Source of the DNA: DASPXK01 sp035637315
GTDB taxonomy: Bacteria > Chloroflexota > UBA6077 > JACCZL01
DNA: 19,518 nt
Reading direction: 5' to 3'
Assembly: GCA_035637315.1 (NCBI GenBank)
Contig: DASPXK010000442.1
Coordinates: 1 to 19,518, forward strand
The notes under the pieces were generated by a model that was not told the origin of the DNA, did no database searches, and saw only the letters and a program-made list of their open reading frames with translations. Numbering within the stretch: the first letter of the stretch is position 1; each line of letters begins with the position of its first letter. Of the stretch, positions 1 through 7,645 are shown one piece after another. The position numbers and the translations under genes were made by a program.

Positions 1-229
1 CGGCCCCCAGGTAGCGCGCCAGCTCTTTGATGTGGCGCGAAGTGATCTCGGGGGAGTGGAGGTCGGCTTTCGCCGGGAAGACCGCTCCTTCTGGTGCGCG
101 TCGGATGATCTCCGTCACCGCGTTGCTGGGATCGCTGGGAGGTGTGCTGACGAAGAAATCCCAGTAGGGGTCGCCAGCGGAAGCCCTGCCCGGCCACGGA
201 AACCGCAAAGGGCCCAGTCGGAGGGCCAT
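1..229 (-). CDS. Second reductive-dehalogenase-like protein, N-terminal part (cut by window edge)
   Basis: Reading the minus strand from the ATG at 229 gives 76 open codons that run off the left edge. The visible protein begins MALRLGPLRFPW and ends with HIKELARYLGA. That end matches the HVKRVARYLGA segment of the upstream gene (residues 122-132), where RdhA-like proteins begin their cobalamin-binding core, so this is probably a paralogue. Its ATG shares one base with the upstream stop (TGATG), which points to translational coupling and an obligate pair. No Tat signal (RR motif plus hydrophobic stretch) is present, so the protein should be cytoplasmic. The iron-sulfur motifs would lie outside the window. 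Assignment to the family rests on a short stretch; that it is a real coding region is much surer than its function. Confidence 0.7.
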   Translation of the reverse strand, partial: MALRLGPLRFPWPGRASAGDPYWDFFVSTPPSDPSNAVTEIIRRAPEGAVFPAKADLHSPEITSRHIKELARYLGA

Positions 230-1575
230 CAGGTGGTGTCCCGCTTGACGAAGCGATTGGTGTTCTCCTTCAGCGGGGCGTAGTATCCGATGTCCCGGTC
301 GGCCGCCGTCGCCGAGCGGCCGGCCTCGTCATGCGCCGCGGTGCAGCCGGTGACGGTGCACGCCTTCTCGCCCGGCTTGATCCCGGAGTCGTAGCCGAGC
401 CAGCGCACCCGCGTCTGACGCACGACGCCCCAGAAGCGGTCATCAATTGCCTTCAGCGCTCGGACCAGGGGCGGTCGCGCCGGGATGGGGCAGGTGCGCA
501 GAGCCCAGACGGCGAGGCTCCGCCACCAGACGTTGGGCTTGGTGAACGGGCAAACGGTGACACAGGTCAGACAGCTGGTCCAATAATCGACGACGAATGG
601 CCGCAGTCGGTAACAGGTCAGCCAGTTGATCTTGTACTTCTCGATCCCGTTGTGAACGACCTTGTCGCCGAAGGTGATGCTGTTGGTCGGGCAGGTGATC
701 GCGCACTTGCGACAGATGTTGCAGAAATCCTCCACGCCGATATCGATGGGCTTGTCTGGCACGAGCGGCAGGTCAGTCAAGATAGGATCCGGCATGTGCA
801 CGCGGGCGCCGAACTTCTCGCTGATGAGCATCCCGTTCCGGCCCAGCTCGCCCAGGCCGGCCGCCAGGCCTGCGCCCTGGGGATTCGCCACGCCCCGGAT
901 AGCGGTGTAGCCCAGCTCCCTGATGTAGCCCTCGAGGGCCTTGAGGATCATGTTTGCGCGCATCTGTGAGACGTGGTAGGAGGCGTCGCCGATGTGATGG
1001 CGGTGTGCCTGGAGCGTCCTGTAGTCCCAGGCGGTCGAGGCTTGGATGACGTAGGGGAACGTGCGAGCGAGCTCCTCGGGACTGAGCTGCTCGTAAGCGT
1101 CCCCCGTCGTCCCATCCTGTGCGTAGCGCCTGCCAGCGTACAGGAAGGCCGGATGCGTCGGCGCGATGCCGACGAGGTCGGCGCCCAGGTAACGGGCGAC
1201 CCGCTTGACGTGTCGCGCCATCGCCCGGGGGTCCGACACGAGCACGCGACGCGGGTTGACCTTGCCCTTGGGCGCCTGCCCAATCACCGTGGTCAGGTAA
1301 TTCCTGCGATCGGCGAAATGGTTCGGGGCCGAGACCCGGACGAAGGGATCTTTAGAGACGGTGTTGCGGTACCAGTTGAAGAGCGCCTTCCCCAGCTCGC
1401 CCCGCTGGTTCTTGGGGTGCGGCAGCTGGCTGGTATCGATGTTGATGACCGGTCCCACCACGCGGACCGTCCGGCCGAGGTTGGGCGGTGACGCAAACGC
1501 TTCACGGGCCTGGCTCGCCCGAGTGCCATTACCGGTCGGCTTCGTTTCGGCCGGCTTCTCCAGCGTCTCGCGCAC
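229..1575 (-). CDS. Reductive dehalogenase-like (RdhA-type) corrinoid/iron-sulfur protein
   Basis: A 448-residue protein. Residues 285-295 carry CNICRKCAITCP (Cys285, 288, 291, 295). A second set, Cys321, Cys335, Cys338 and Cys342 (CLTCVTVCPF), completes two 4Fe-4S clusters. The preceding GLGELGRNGMLISEKFG (241-256) and LTDLPLVPDKPIDIG (266-280) are typical of RdhA catalytic chains, which bind a corrinoid and remove halogen from organic substrates. The related QueG family has a similar ferredoxin part but lacks this exact context. There is no Tat signal and no RdhB-like membrane anchor beside it, so this is a soluble, probably non-respiratory member; its substrate cannot be told. The start is GTG at 1575, preceded by a strong purine-rich ribosome site (AAGGGGGG, six bases away). 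It overlaps the downstream paralogue by one base. Confidence 0.85.
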   Translation of the reverse strand: MRETLEKPAETKPTGNGTRASQAREAFASPPNLGRTVRVVGPVINIDTSQLPHPKNQRGELGKALFNWYRNTVSKDPFVRVSAPNHFADRRNYLTTVIGQAPKGKVNPRRVLVSDPRAMARHVKRVARYLGADLVGIAPTHPAFLYAGRRYAQDGTTGDAYEQLSPEELARTFPYVIQASTAWDYRTLQAHRHHIGDASYHVSQMRANMILKALEGYIRELGYTAIRGVANPQGAGLAAGLGELGRNGMLISEKFGARVHMPDPILTDLPLVPDKPIDIGVEDFCNICRKCAITCPTNSITFGDKVVHNGIEKYKINWLTCYRLRPFVVDYWTSCLTCVTVCPFTKPNVWWRSLAVWALRTCPIPARPPLVRALKAIDDRFWGVVRQTRVRWLGYDSGIKPGEKACTVTGCTAAHDEAGRSATAADRDIGYYAPLKENTNRFVKRDTT

Positions 1576-1620
1576 GCGATTCCCCCCTTCCCGCGTCGGC
1601 TATCTCCCTCGATTGCACGC

Positions 1621-1649
1621 ATTATATGCATTCGTGGCTGGAGAGTCGC
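1621..1649 (-). promoter_or_regulatory. Predicted housekeeping promoter of the RdhA-like pair
   Basis: On the minus strand a perfect -10 box TATAAT lies at 1626-1621. Seventeen bases further upstream is GCGACT (1649-1644), a weak -35 that keeps only part of TTGACA. Transcription would start near 1614, about 40 bases before the GTG start at 1575, leaving room for the good ribosome-binding site. The perfect -10 in otherwise GC-rich DNA is the main support. Confidence 0.6.
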
Positions 1650-1726
1650 CTGAGGCGCCAGAGCCACCTGCCAGAGGCTCAGCGCTGAGACGGAGAGGCC
1701 TTCGGCGGACGTAGCTGCCGACGGAG

Positions 1727-2125
1727 TTAAGCGTAGCTGGCGAGGGCCACTTCGCAGCAGCGCTGGTCCTGCTCGTCGGTGCCGCCGGCCACGGCGATGG
1801 CGCCCACGACGCTGCCGCCCTCCACGATGGGGAGCGCGCCCGCGCCAGCCATGATGCGCCCGCTGCTCGACACGACCAGGCTTTGAAACCACGCCTGCCC
1901 GGCCAGGCCCTTCAACTGGTCCGTGGGCTGCTGAAAGCTGGCGGCAGTGTAGGCCTTATTCATGGCGATATCGACCGTGATGGGACGCGCGCGGTCCATG
2001 CGGCCCAGCGCGACCAGTCGGCCGCCTTCGTCGACGACCACCGCCGTGACTGTGATGTCCAACTTCGCGGCCTCGGCATGCGCGGTTCGGACCATCTCAA
2101 TCGCCTTCTCGGCCGGGATAGGCAT
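1727..2125 (-). CDS. GlcG/HbpS family protein (heme-degrading domain family)
   Basis: A 132-residue protein, the full length for this family. The pattern ITVTAVVVDEGGRLVAL (29-45), an early-middle stretch with MNKAYTAASF, then GRIMAGAGALPIVEGG and VVGAIAVAGGTDEQD near the end are hallmarks of the GlcG/HbpS fold. Characterised members bind heme or act as redox sensors (HbpS of Streptomyces), while many occur as accessory genes of uncertain role beside oxidoreductases. No signal peptide is visible. An AAGGAGG site precedes the ATG, but with a rather long spacer of about 13 bases. The gene follows the propeller gene by 29 bases on the same strand and may be co-transcribed with it. A promoter for the RdhA-like pair lies downstream, so a functional tie to those genes is possible but unproven. 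Confidence 0.85.
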   Translation of the reverse strand: MPIPAEKAIEMVRTAHAEAAKLDITVTAVVVDEGGRLVALGRMDRARPITVDIAMNKAYTAASFQQPTDQLKGLAGQAWFQSLVVSSSGRIMAGAGALPIVEGGSVVGAIAVAGGTDEQDQRCCEVALASYA

Positions 2126-2154
2126 GTTGGTCTGTGGTCCTCCTTGCCCGCTGC

Positions 2155-4140
2155 CTACTGTGGCTCGAAGGCGAACCGCATGTCGGTGTTTGGCAGGTCA
2201 GCCGGCCGCGCGACGCCGTTGGACTTGGTGTTGTCGTACTGGCGGATGAAGCCGCTGCCGCGCATGTCGTCGGCCAGGTCGCCCGGCAGCCCCTGCCCGG
2301 TGATCAGGGTCTTGAACCAGTCGGCGAGCAGGATGCGCTCGGTGCAGCGGCAACCCTCGCGGTAATGCATGATCCCGCGCTGGTAGCGCTGGTAGACGAA
2401 GTCCGGGTTGGTCGGGTCGGCCATTGGCCGCGACGTCACGGCGCCCCAGATCTCCAGGTTCAACAGGGGCAGCAGCGCCGCGTCGCCGCCGCCCCCGGGG
2501 AACGCCGTCGCCAGGTCGACCGTACCCACAAAGGTGTCGAAGAAGCGGACTGGCCGCCCGCCCAGGTCGTTCGGCGCGTTCTGGCGGGTGAAATCGACGA
2601 TCGCGTTGGCATAGTTGGGCTGGCCCACTTTCGGGGTCGAGTTGATGATGGCCGGGTCCGGGGGCGGGAAGACGGAGGCGTTCACTCGCGTGGCAGGCAT
2701 CAGTCCCTCCTGGAGCAGGTTCATGGTCGCCACCGACCGTCCGTCCGCCTGGAGCTGCATGATGTGGCCCTGGAAGAACTGGACCGTGAAGCCGAGGAAG
2801 CTGAACGTGCGCGAGATCGGATAGCCGAACGTCCGCACCCCGCCTCTCAGCTGGAAGTACTCCCAGAAGCGATCGTTGTCGACGCGGAACCCGGTCTGCG
2901 AGAAGAAGCGAGCGTCGCGCGGCGCCTGACCACCGGGCGGGGCCGGAGTCGGGCCCAGCGTGGGCGTCGTTGCCACCGTCGCGGTCGGCGTCGCGGTCGC
3001 CTGGGCCAGCGTCACGCGAGCGCCGCGAACGTCGCTGTCACTGCCGCGGTGATCGGTCCAGACGACCACGTTGCTCGACACGTCCGGCTCATCCTGGTCG
3101 CCGCTGTCGCCGAGGATCTTGATCTCGGTCTTACTGCCCAGGTCGTAGCCGTAAATGTCCCGGTCGCCGCTGCGGGTGTCCCACCACACCGCCAGGTCGC
3201 CGGAGATGCGTGGATTCCCGCGCTTGCCGTCCAGGGTGGTCGCCAGACCGTCGCTCAGCGTACCGGTGCTGACGTCGAAGACGAAGATGTTGGCGTTCTC
3301 GGGATTGTCACGCGAGCCGCCGGACCTGAAGACGATGCGGTTGCCCGAGACGGACGGCTCCCAGCCGCCGCGGGCCTCGATCTTCTGTAAGCGATTGCTC
3401 TTCAAGTCGCGGTACCAGATGGTGGAATCGCGGGCGTCCTCGAAAGCCACCAGGTCGCCGTCGATAGCCGGGTGGGTCTGGTCGCCGGAGGCGTCCGAGA
3501 CGGTGAAGAACTCCTTCTTGTCGAGGTCGTAGCCGAAGACACCCCAGCTGCCGCCGGAGTTCTCCTGCCACACCACGCGATTCCCGGAGATCGCGGGGAA
3601 GTCCTGGTCGCCGGCCCGCTCGATGCGGCGCCTGATCTCCCGAGCCTCCAGGTCGTAGACGACGATGTCGAGGCCCTGGCTGGTCGAGGGCTCGGCCCAG
3701 ACGGCCAGGCTGCCCGACACGGCCGGATGGAACGCGGTCGGATTGTCGGTCAGGCGGCGGTCCCGCTTCGTATCGGAGTTCCAGGAGAAGATGTCGACCC
3801 CCGGGCTCGGCGTCGTGGGCGTGGGCGTGGGTGTGGGTGTGAGCGTTGGCGTGCTCGTCGGAGTGGGGGTAGTCGGCGTGCTGGTGGCGGTCGGCGTGGT
3901 CGTCGCGGTCGGGGTGGCCGTGGCCGCGCCCTGGCGGCGGTCGTCCTCGAACACGACCCACTTGCCGCTGACACGCGGCGCGCGCTGGTCGCCGCTGTCG
4001 TTGTTGATGGTGAAGACGTCGATCGTCGGCTGCTGGGCACTGGCACGCGGTGGGGCTCCGCTTAGAGTAGCCAGAACGAGACACAGCGTCCCGATCAGGC
4101 CAAGGTGAACTCCCAGCTGCGCGTAATTCGCTTGTCGCAT
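2155..4140 (-). CDS. Exported TolB-like beta-propeller protein with Thr-Pro linkers and a Chloroflexota-type C-terminal domain
   Basis: A 661-residue protein. A type I signal peptide is clear: hydrophobic core at about 10-30 and an Ala-Ser-Ala cleavage site at 33-35. Seven copies of a loose motif (SGDQxxPxISGxxVVWxD) begin near residues 48, 135, 177, 218, 258, 306 and 346, as expected for a seven-bladed propeller related to the PD40/TolB repeats. A Thr-Pro linker (about 73-114) interrupts the fold after the first repeat, and a second (about 380-404) joins the propeller to the C-terminal domain (410-661). That domain contains FGYPISR and YQRYQRGIMHY, resembling LGFP-like repeats common in Chloroflexota surface proteins. 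The start is supported by a GGAGGT ribosome site six to seven bases upstream. The role is unknown; cell-surface binding is an inference. Confidence 0.85.
   Translation of the reverse strand: MRQANYAQLGVHLGLIGTLCLVLATLSGAPPRASAQQPTIDVFTINNDSGDQRAPRVSGKWVVFEDDRRQGAATATPTATTTPTATSTPTTPTPTSTPTLTPTPTPTPTTPSPGVDIFSWNSDTKRDRRLTDNPTAFHPAVSGSLAVWAEPSTSQGLDIVVYDLEAREIRRRIERAGDQDFPAISGNRVVWQENSGGSWGVFGYDLDKKEFFTVSDASGDQTHPAIDGDLVAFEDARDSTIWYRDLKSNRLQKIEARGGWEPSVSGNRIVFRSGGSRDNPENANIFVFDVSTGTLSDGLATTLDGKRGNPRISGDLAVWWDTRSGDRDIYGYDLGSKTEIKILGDSGDQDEPDVSSNVVVWTDHRGSDSDVRGARVTLAQATATPTATVATTPTLGPTPAPPGGQAPRDARFFSQTGFRVDNDRFWEYFQLRGGVRTFGYPISRTFSFLGFTVQFFQGHIMQLQADGRSVATMNLLQEGLMPATRVNASVFPPPDPAIINSTPKVGQPNYANAIVDFTRQNAPNDLGGRPVRFFDTFVGTVDLATAFPGGGGDAALLPLLNLEIWGAVTSRPMADPTNPDFVYQRYQRGIMHYREGCRCTERILLADWFKTLITGQGLPGDLADDMRGSGFIRQYDNTKSNGVARPADLPNTDMRFAFEPQ
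3799..3924 (-). repeat. Low-complexity tract encoding a Thr-Pro linker
   Basis: Degenerate hexamers of the type GGCGTG/GGTGTG on the plus strand encode alternating Thr-Pro/Thr-Ala residues 73-114 of the exported propeller protein. Such tracts change length easily by slippage. Confidence 0.8.
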
Positions 4141-4196
4141 CGTCTAACCTCCCTTCGAGAGGTCCGTTCCGCTAGTTGAAACGAAGGACAGATCGA

Positions 4197-6482
4197 TCAG
4201 GTTTCTCGGACTGCAGTTCGCGCTAGCGGCTCGTGGCAATCGGCCCGGCTCCCATCGCTCGGGCGAGTGGCGCGCGGGCCGACGCGAGCCAATCCACCCA
4301 GCGCCAGTAGGGAGAGCGCGTACAGGCCGAGCGCTAGCATCGCCAGGAACGAGAGGCCCGTGGCCATCGAGAGATACTCCAGCGCTCCGCCGACCAGCGC
4401 CCCGATTAGGTTCCAGCCCATCGCCCTGGCGGGGTCAGCCGCGCCCGCGAATCCGATCGAGAAGACCACTCCGGCGAAGGCCAGCGGCAGGGCGGCCGGC
4501 ACGGCCCCCAGAAGCGCGCGCGCGGCGAACGGCTGGCCCGCCAGCAGATCCGGTGGCAGCGCGAAGTCCAGGCCCAGCGCCACGGCCAGCAGCAGGTACG
4601 CCGCCAGCGGCGAGGTCGGACGCCGCAGCGCGACGAACAGGTTGGCGGCCAACGCCATCGCCAGGATGGCCGAGATGACGACCGAATTGACGATCCAGGT
4701 TGAGCCAAACAGCAGCGAGAGCTGGCTGATCGCCCTGACCTCGATCAGCATGAAGCCAGCCCCGAGCAGCAGCATGTGCCAGTCAGGCGCGCCCCATCCG
4801 CGGCCCAGGCCGGCCCTGAGCAAGACGAGGCTGATGGCGAACAGGCCGACCAGGATCGGGCCGTACGGCAGCAGCGGCAGGCCGCGCTGGCGCAGGTACA
4901 GGAAGGGCCAGTCGTCGGTGGCCGGACTCACCGAGGCGGCGACCGCTGTGGGCTCGAGGCGACGCGACTCGATTTCCGGATCCGCGGCCGCCCGCTCGGC
5001 GACGCCCGGTCCGGCCACGAACGTCGTGCTGAGGTCGTAGTCGGTGCGAACGGCGACCGGCTGTCGTGAAATCGCGTTGCCCAGCATTCGGTACAGGCGC
5101 CACCCCAGCCAGTCGCTGTCCTGGCCTGAGGTGGAGAAGCTAATGGCGATTGCGCCTCCCTTGGCCAGGTGTGCCACCGCCTCATGAAGGCTTTCCTCCG
5201 TGTACACGTAGCTGTCCAGCCGAACACTCGAGAAGCTGGACAGCACCGTGTGCGCGTCGAGCAGCCCGAAGACGATCAAGTCGTACCGACCGCCGGAGCG
5301 CTTGAAGAAGGACCTGGCATCGTCGTTGATCACCGTCACGCGCGGGTCGGCATATGGCTGCTCGGGGTGGATGCGACGCCCCAGCGCCAGGATCGTCGGA
5401 TCGATCTCGACTGCGTCGACACGCGCAGCCCCGGCCCGCAGCGCGGCCGCGACGTCGTTGCCGGTTCCGGCCCCTACCACGAGCACCGAGGCTGGCTGGC
5501 TTAGCCGGTACGGCAGGTCGTACGCGAAGCGCGCGACCCGCAGCAGCTGAGCCGGGTGCTCCGCAATGAACGCATCCGAGAGATCGAGCGCCTTCTGGTG
5601 GTAGTCGTGGTTGACCGATAGGGCCAGGCCGGCCTGGGTGAGCCCGGCCCCGGCTTCAGAGGACAGCACGATCGGCTCGAGCTCGATTCGGTAGTAGGGA
5701 GACCAGATCGCGCCATCGGGCGCGAGCAGCATGAGCGCCAGCGCCCCACCGGCACAGGCCAGCCCGCTCACCCGCTCGCGGACGCCGGCGACCCGCAGCA
5801 ACAGCGGGCTACTCAGGACGAAGCCTATCGCGAACCAGGCCGGCGGCGGCCACTCGAGAAAGGCGAGCGCCGCGAACAGCCAGATGCCGATCAGGCTGCC
5901 GACCAGGTTGATCGAATAGGCCCGCAACGGCCGCGTGGCGCGCATGCACGTTCCCAGCCGATCGCCGAGCGCGGCGAACATGCCCACCAGCAGTCCGAAC
6001 ATCCCGAAGACCACGGCCAGGAATCGGGCCGTGGCGAGCCAGGCCGGGAGCGTGCTGTCCCAGTTGGCCGCGTTCCAGATGCGGTAGCCATCTGCCACGG
6101 GCAGCTCCAGGTGGACCAGGCCAAGCGGGCGGGCGAAGGCGACTAGCGCGCAGAAGGGCACCACGAGCCGCGGGAACAGCCTGAAGAGCTCGGCCCGTCC
6201 GGCCAGCGCGCACCCCAGTCCCAGCCCCAGGAAGCTGGCCACCAGCGGCAGATTCTTGAGGTAGGCGAAGACGCGCACCTCCGAAGCCAGCCAGCGGATC
6301 GCGATCATCTCGAAGTACAGCGCCACGACGCTGACGATGAACAGCTCGAGCGCGCCATGTTGGGCGGCTGACTGTTCGGCGGCGCGGTCGCCGCGCGCGT
6401 GCATCGACGAAGAGGCAGGTCCCTGGTCGACGCGAGCGCGCGGCTTGCCGACTCGAATCCGTTCGAGGGCCGGGACACCCAT
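4197..6482 (-). CDS. Polytopic membrane protein with spermidine-synthase-like (SAM-binding) domain
   Basis: A 761-residue protein. An N-terminal membrane part (about 45-250, several helices beginning with LFIVSVVALYFEMIAIRWL) is followed by a soluble class I methyltransferase-fold domain. It has glycine-rich motif I VLVVGAGTGNDV (333-344), the acidic ribose-binding residue in VDAVEID (Glu359), NDDAR (386-390) and DSYVYTEESL (423-432). A second membrane part (about 540-740) ends the chain. This architecture matches large membrane-bound spermidine synthase homologues found widely in bacteria; true aminopropyltransferase activity is not established for them. No convincing ribosome site precedes the ATG at 6482, so the Met at residue 27 is an alternative start. 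The gene lies 56 bases upstream of the propeller gene on the same strand. Confidence 0.8.
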   Translation of the reverse strand: MGVPALERIRVGKPRARVDQGPASSSMHARGDRAAEQSAAQHGALELFIVSVVALYFEMIAIRWLASEVRVFAYLKNLPLVASFLGLGLGCALAGRAELFRLFPRLVVPFCALVAFARPLGLVHLELPVADGYRIWNAANWDSTLPAWLATARFLAVVFGMFGLLVGMFAALGDRLGTCMRATRPLRAYSINLVGSLIGIWLFAALAFLEWPPPAWFAIGFVLSSPLLLRVAGVRERVSGLACAGGALALMLLAPDGAIWSPYYRIELEPIVLSSEAGAGLTQAGLALSVNHDYHQKALDLSDAFIAEHPAQLLRVARFAYDLPYRLSQPASVLVVGAGTGNDVAAALRAGAARVDAVEIDPTILALGRRIHPEQPYADPRVTVINDDARSFFKRSGGRYDLIVFGLLDAHTVLSSFSSVRLDSYVYTEESLHEAVAHLAKGGAIAISFSTSGQDSDWLGWRLYRMLGNAISRQPVAVRTDYDLSTTFVAGPGVAERAAADPEIESRRLEPTAVAASVSPATDDWPFLYLRQRGLPLLPYGPILVGLFAISLVLLRAGLGRGWGAPDWHMLLLGAGFMLIEVRAISQLSLLFGSTWIVNSVVISAILAMALAANLFVALRRPTSPLAAYLLLAVALGLDFALPPDLLAGQPFAARALLGAVPAALPLAFAGVVFSIGFAGAADPARAMGWNLIGALVGGALEYLSMATGLSFLAMLALGLYALSLLALGGLARVGPRATRPSDGSRADCHEPLARTAVRET

Positions 6483-6641
6483 GGCCGCGCCAGTCTAACA
6501 GCCACTCCCAGCCATGCCCGCGCCCGCGGGCGTGCTCTAGTGGAAACGTGACCAGGTTGTGATGCCGTCGCCAGCTGTCGTAACGGGGGTGTGACAAGCG
6601 GGTCTCCACAATGAGCCGCTGAACCGTTCGGGGAGGGAACC

Positions 6642-6731
6642 ATGCTCGACGGCACGATGACGCTGCTCATGGTCTTGCTGCTGGGCCTATTCGCGTCGTA
6701 CATCGCCGCGGCCTCGGGCGACCGCCGCTGA
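6642..6731 (+). CDS. Small 29-residue single-helix membrane peptide
   Basis: ATG at 6642 follows a purine-rich GGGAGGGAA site at good spacing. The 29 codons give a short acidic start (MLDGTM), one hydrophobic helix (about residues 7-24, rich in Leu and Ala) and a charged end GDRR before TGA. Size and shape recall small subunits such as KdpF, but no kdpA follows and the sequence itself does not prove kinship. The peptide is divergent from the spermidine-synthase-like gene. Evidence is the ribosome site and the clean membrane-helix composition; chance cannot be excluded. Confidence 0.5.
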   Translation: MLDGTMTLLMVLLLGLFASYIAAASGDRR

Positions 6732-7160
6732 AGGCGCCCGACTCGATCCGTGCCTGCGCCTGGCTGGCAGGAAACGGGCGATCAAAGGAGGTCTGAAGCG
6801 GGGCCTCAGGCAGCTCGGCGGTGACCGTCGGCTGGGGGTAGAGGGCGCCATGCCGAAGGGCACGGGTAGGCCATGGCGCCCAGTGAGCGGCGCGACTCGC
6901 GAGCCCAAGGGCATCCGGAAGCACGTCGCGGCCAAGCTGATCGGCTCGCGGTCACTGAAGGCGATGGGCAGCGGGCCAGCGCAGGGCCACTACGTGTTGG
7001 CGGGACCGCGATCTGGAGCAGGACCTCGTCGACCTGGGTCCAGCTGCCCACCTTGTCCAGCGTGCAGGTGTGCTGCTGAACGTAGTCGGATGCGCGCGGT
7101 GTCCTCAGGCGGCCCGGGGCCCGGATGGGCTGGAGAAGAACGCGTCGGCACCCTGCCCGC
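6732..7160. other. About 430 bases without a convincing gene
   Basis: Both strands were read. A strong AAAGGAGGT ribosome-like sequence occurs at about 6784-6792 on the plus strand but is followed by no standard start at the right distance. The open frame starting at 6850 (106 codons) is Pro/Arg/Gly-rich and resembles no family known to me. On the minus strand the stretch around 7000-7110 can be read as YVQQHTCTLDKVGSWTQVDE, which has natural-looking composition but no start context. It may be the remains of decayed genes. Confidence 0.4.
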
Positions 7161-7166
7161 TGCCTG

Positions 7167-7196
7167 TTGACCCTCGGGCGGGGCGGCTCCTATAGT
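7167..7196 (+). promoter_or_regulatory. Predicted housekeeping promoter of the 134-residue membrane protein
   Basis: TTGACC (7167-7172), an 18-base spacer and TATAGT (7191-7196) form a near-consensus promoter. Transcription would begin about 7203, some 20 bases before the GTG start at 7225, leaving just enough room for its GGAGG site. Confidence 0.65.
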
Positions 7197-7224
7197 GCGC
7201 CAAGACCCTCCGGAGGTCACCAGG

Positions 7225-7629
7225 GTGTCGCCCATCCTCAAATGGGGCCTTGGCGTCGGCTTCGCGATCGTGCTCCTCGACGCGGCAGGAGTCTTCGCGT
7301 CTCGGAGCCTCCCGCTCGACAGCGATGCGCGCCAGTACGTCGACCTGGCCGATAACCTGGCCAATATCGTGCTCTTCTCGCTGGCCGGCCTGCGCGTCGG
7401 ACGTGAGACCGGCATCGTCCGCGCCGCAGCGGAGGCCGGCGTCCTGGCCGGCGCCGTCGCCGGCGCCGTTGCCAGCCTCTATCCGTTCCTCCTGCCCGAT
7501 CCGGCCGGCCCCCCACCCACCCTCCAGACCGTTGTCGAGGTCCTGGCCTGGAACATCGCCATGGGCGGCGTGCTGGCGCTCTTGAACGGCTGGATCGGCA
7601 GCCGGAGCGCGGGCAAGCCCAGCCGCTGA
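7225..7629 (+). CDS. Small four-helix membrane protein of unknown function
   Basis: The 134-residue product has four likely membrane helices (about 5-24, 45-59, 72-90 and 104-125). The third is very rich in Ala and Gly (GVLAGAVAGAVASL), and the segment between helices one and two is acidic (LDSDARQYVDLADN). No family is recognised. The GTG at 7225 was chosen because GGAGG lies eight bases upstream; an in-frame GTG at 7195 overlaps the -10 box and is too early. The gene ends 16 bases before a palindromic repeat and converges on dgkA. It appears to be a single-gene transcription unit. Confidence 0.75.
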   Translation: MSPILKWGLGVGFAIVLLDAAGVFASRSLPLDSDARQYVDLADNLANIVLFSLAGLRVGRETGIVRAAAEAGVLAGAVAGAVASLYPFLLPDPAGPPPTLQTVVEVLAWNIAMGGVLALLNGWIGSRSAGKPSR

Positions 7630-7645
7630 TTCCACCGCGACCCTC

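Noticed and set aside
331..969. Long plus-strand open frame opposite the RdhA-like gene
   Set aside because: It mirrors a gene with clear iron-sulfur motifs; composition (Arg/Ala/Asp-rich, no motif) is that of an antisense shadow in GC-rich DNA.
1678..1689. Palindrome CTCAGCGCTGAG after the HbpS-like gene
   Set aside because: Only a six-base arm without loop or T-run; too weak to call a terminator or operator.
2134..3390. 418-codon plus-strand open frame opposite the propeller gene
   Set aside because: Rich in Arg, Val, Gly and Asp with no domain; the minus-strand frame has a signal peptide, repeats and a ribosome site.
3799..3924. Hexamer-like tract considered as a CRISPR or regulatory repeat
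   Set aside because: Units are degenerate, have no spacers and encode a Thr-Pro linker in frame.
6541..6600. ECF-promoter-like pieces (GGAAAC and CGTC; GTAAC and GGTCT) upstream of the small peptide
   Set aside because: Spacers of 18 and 15 bases and poor -35 matches do not agree with the better site at 18607-18633.
6850..7170. 106-codon plus-strand open frame
   Set aside because: Pro/Gly/Arg-rich, no family likeness, no ribosome site next to its ATG, and it runs over the -35 box of the next gene.
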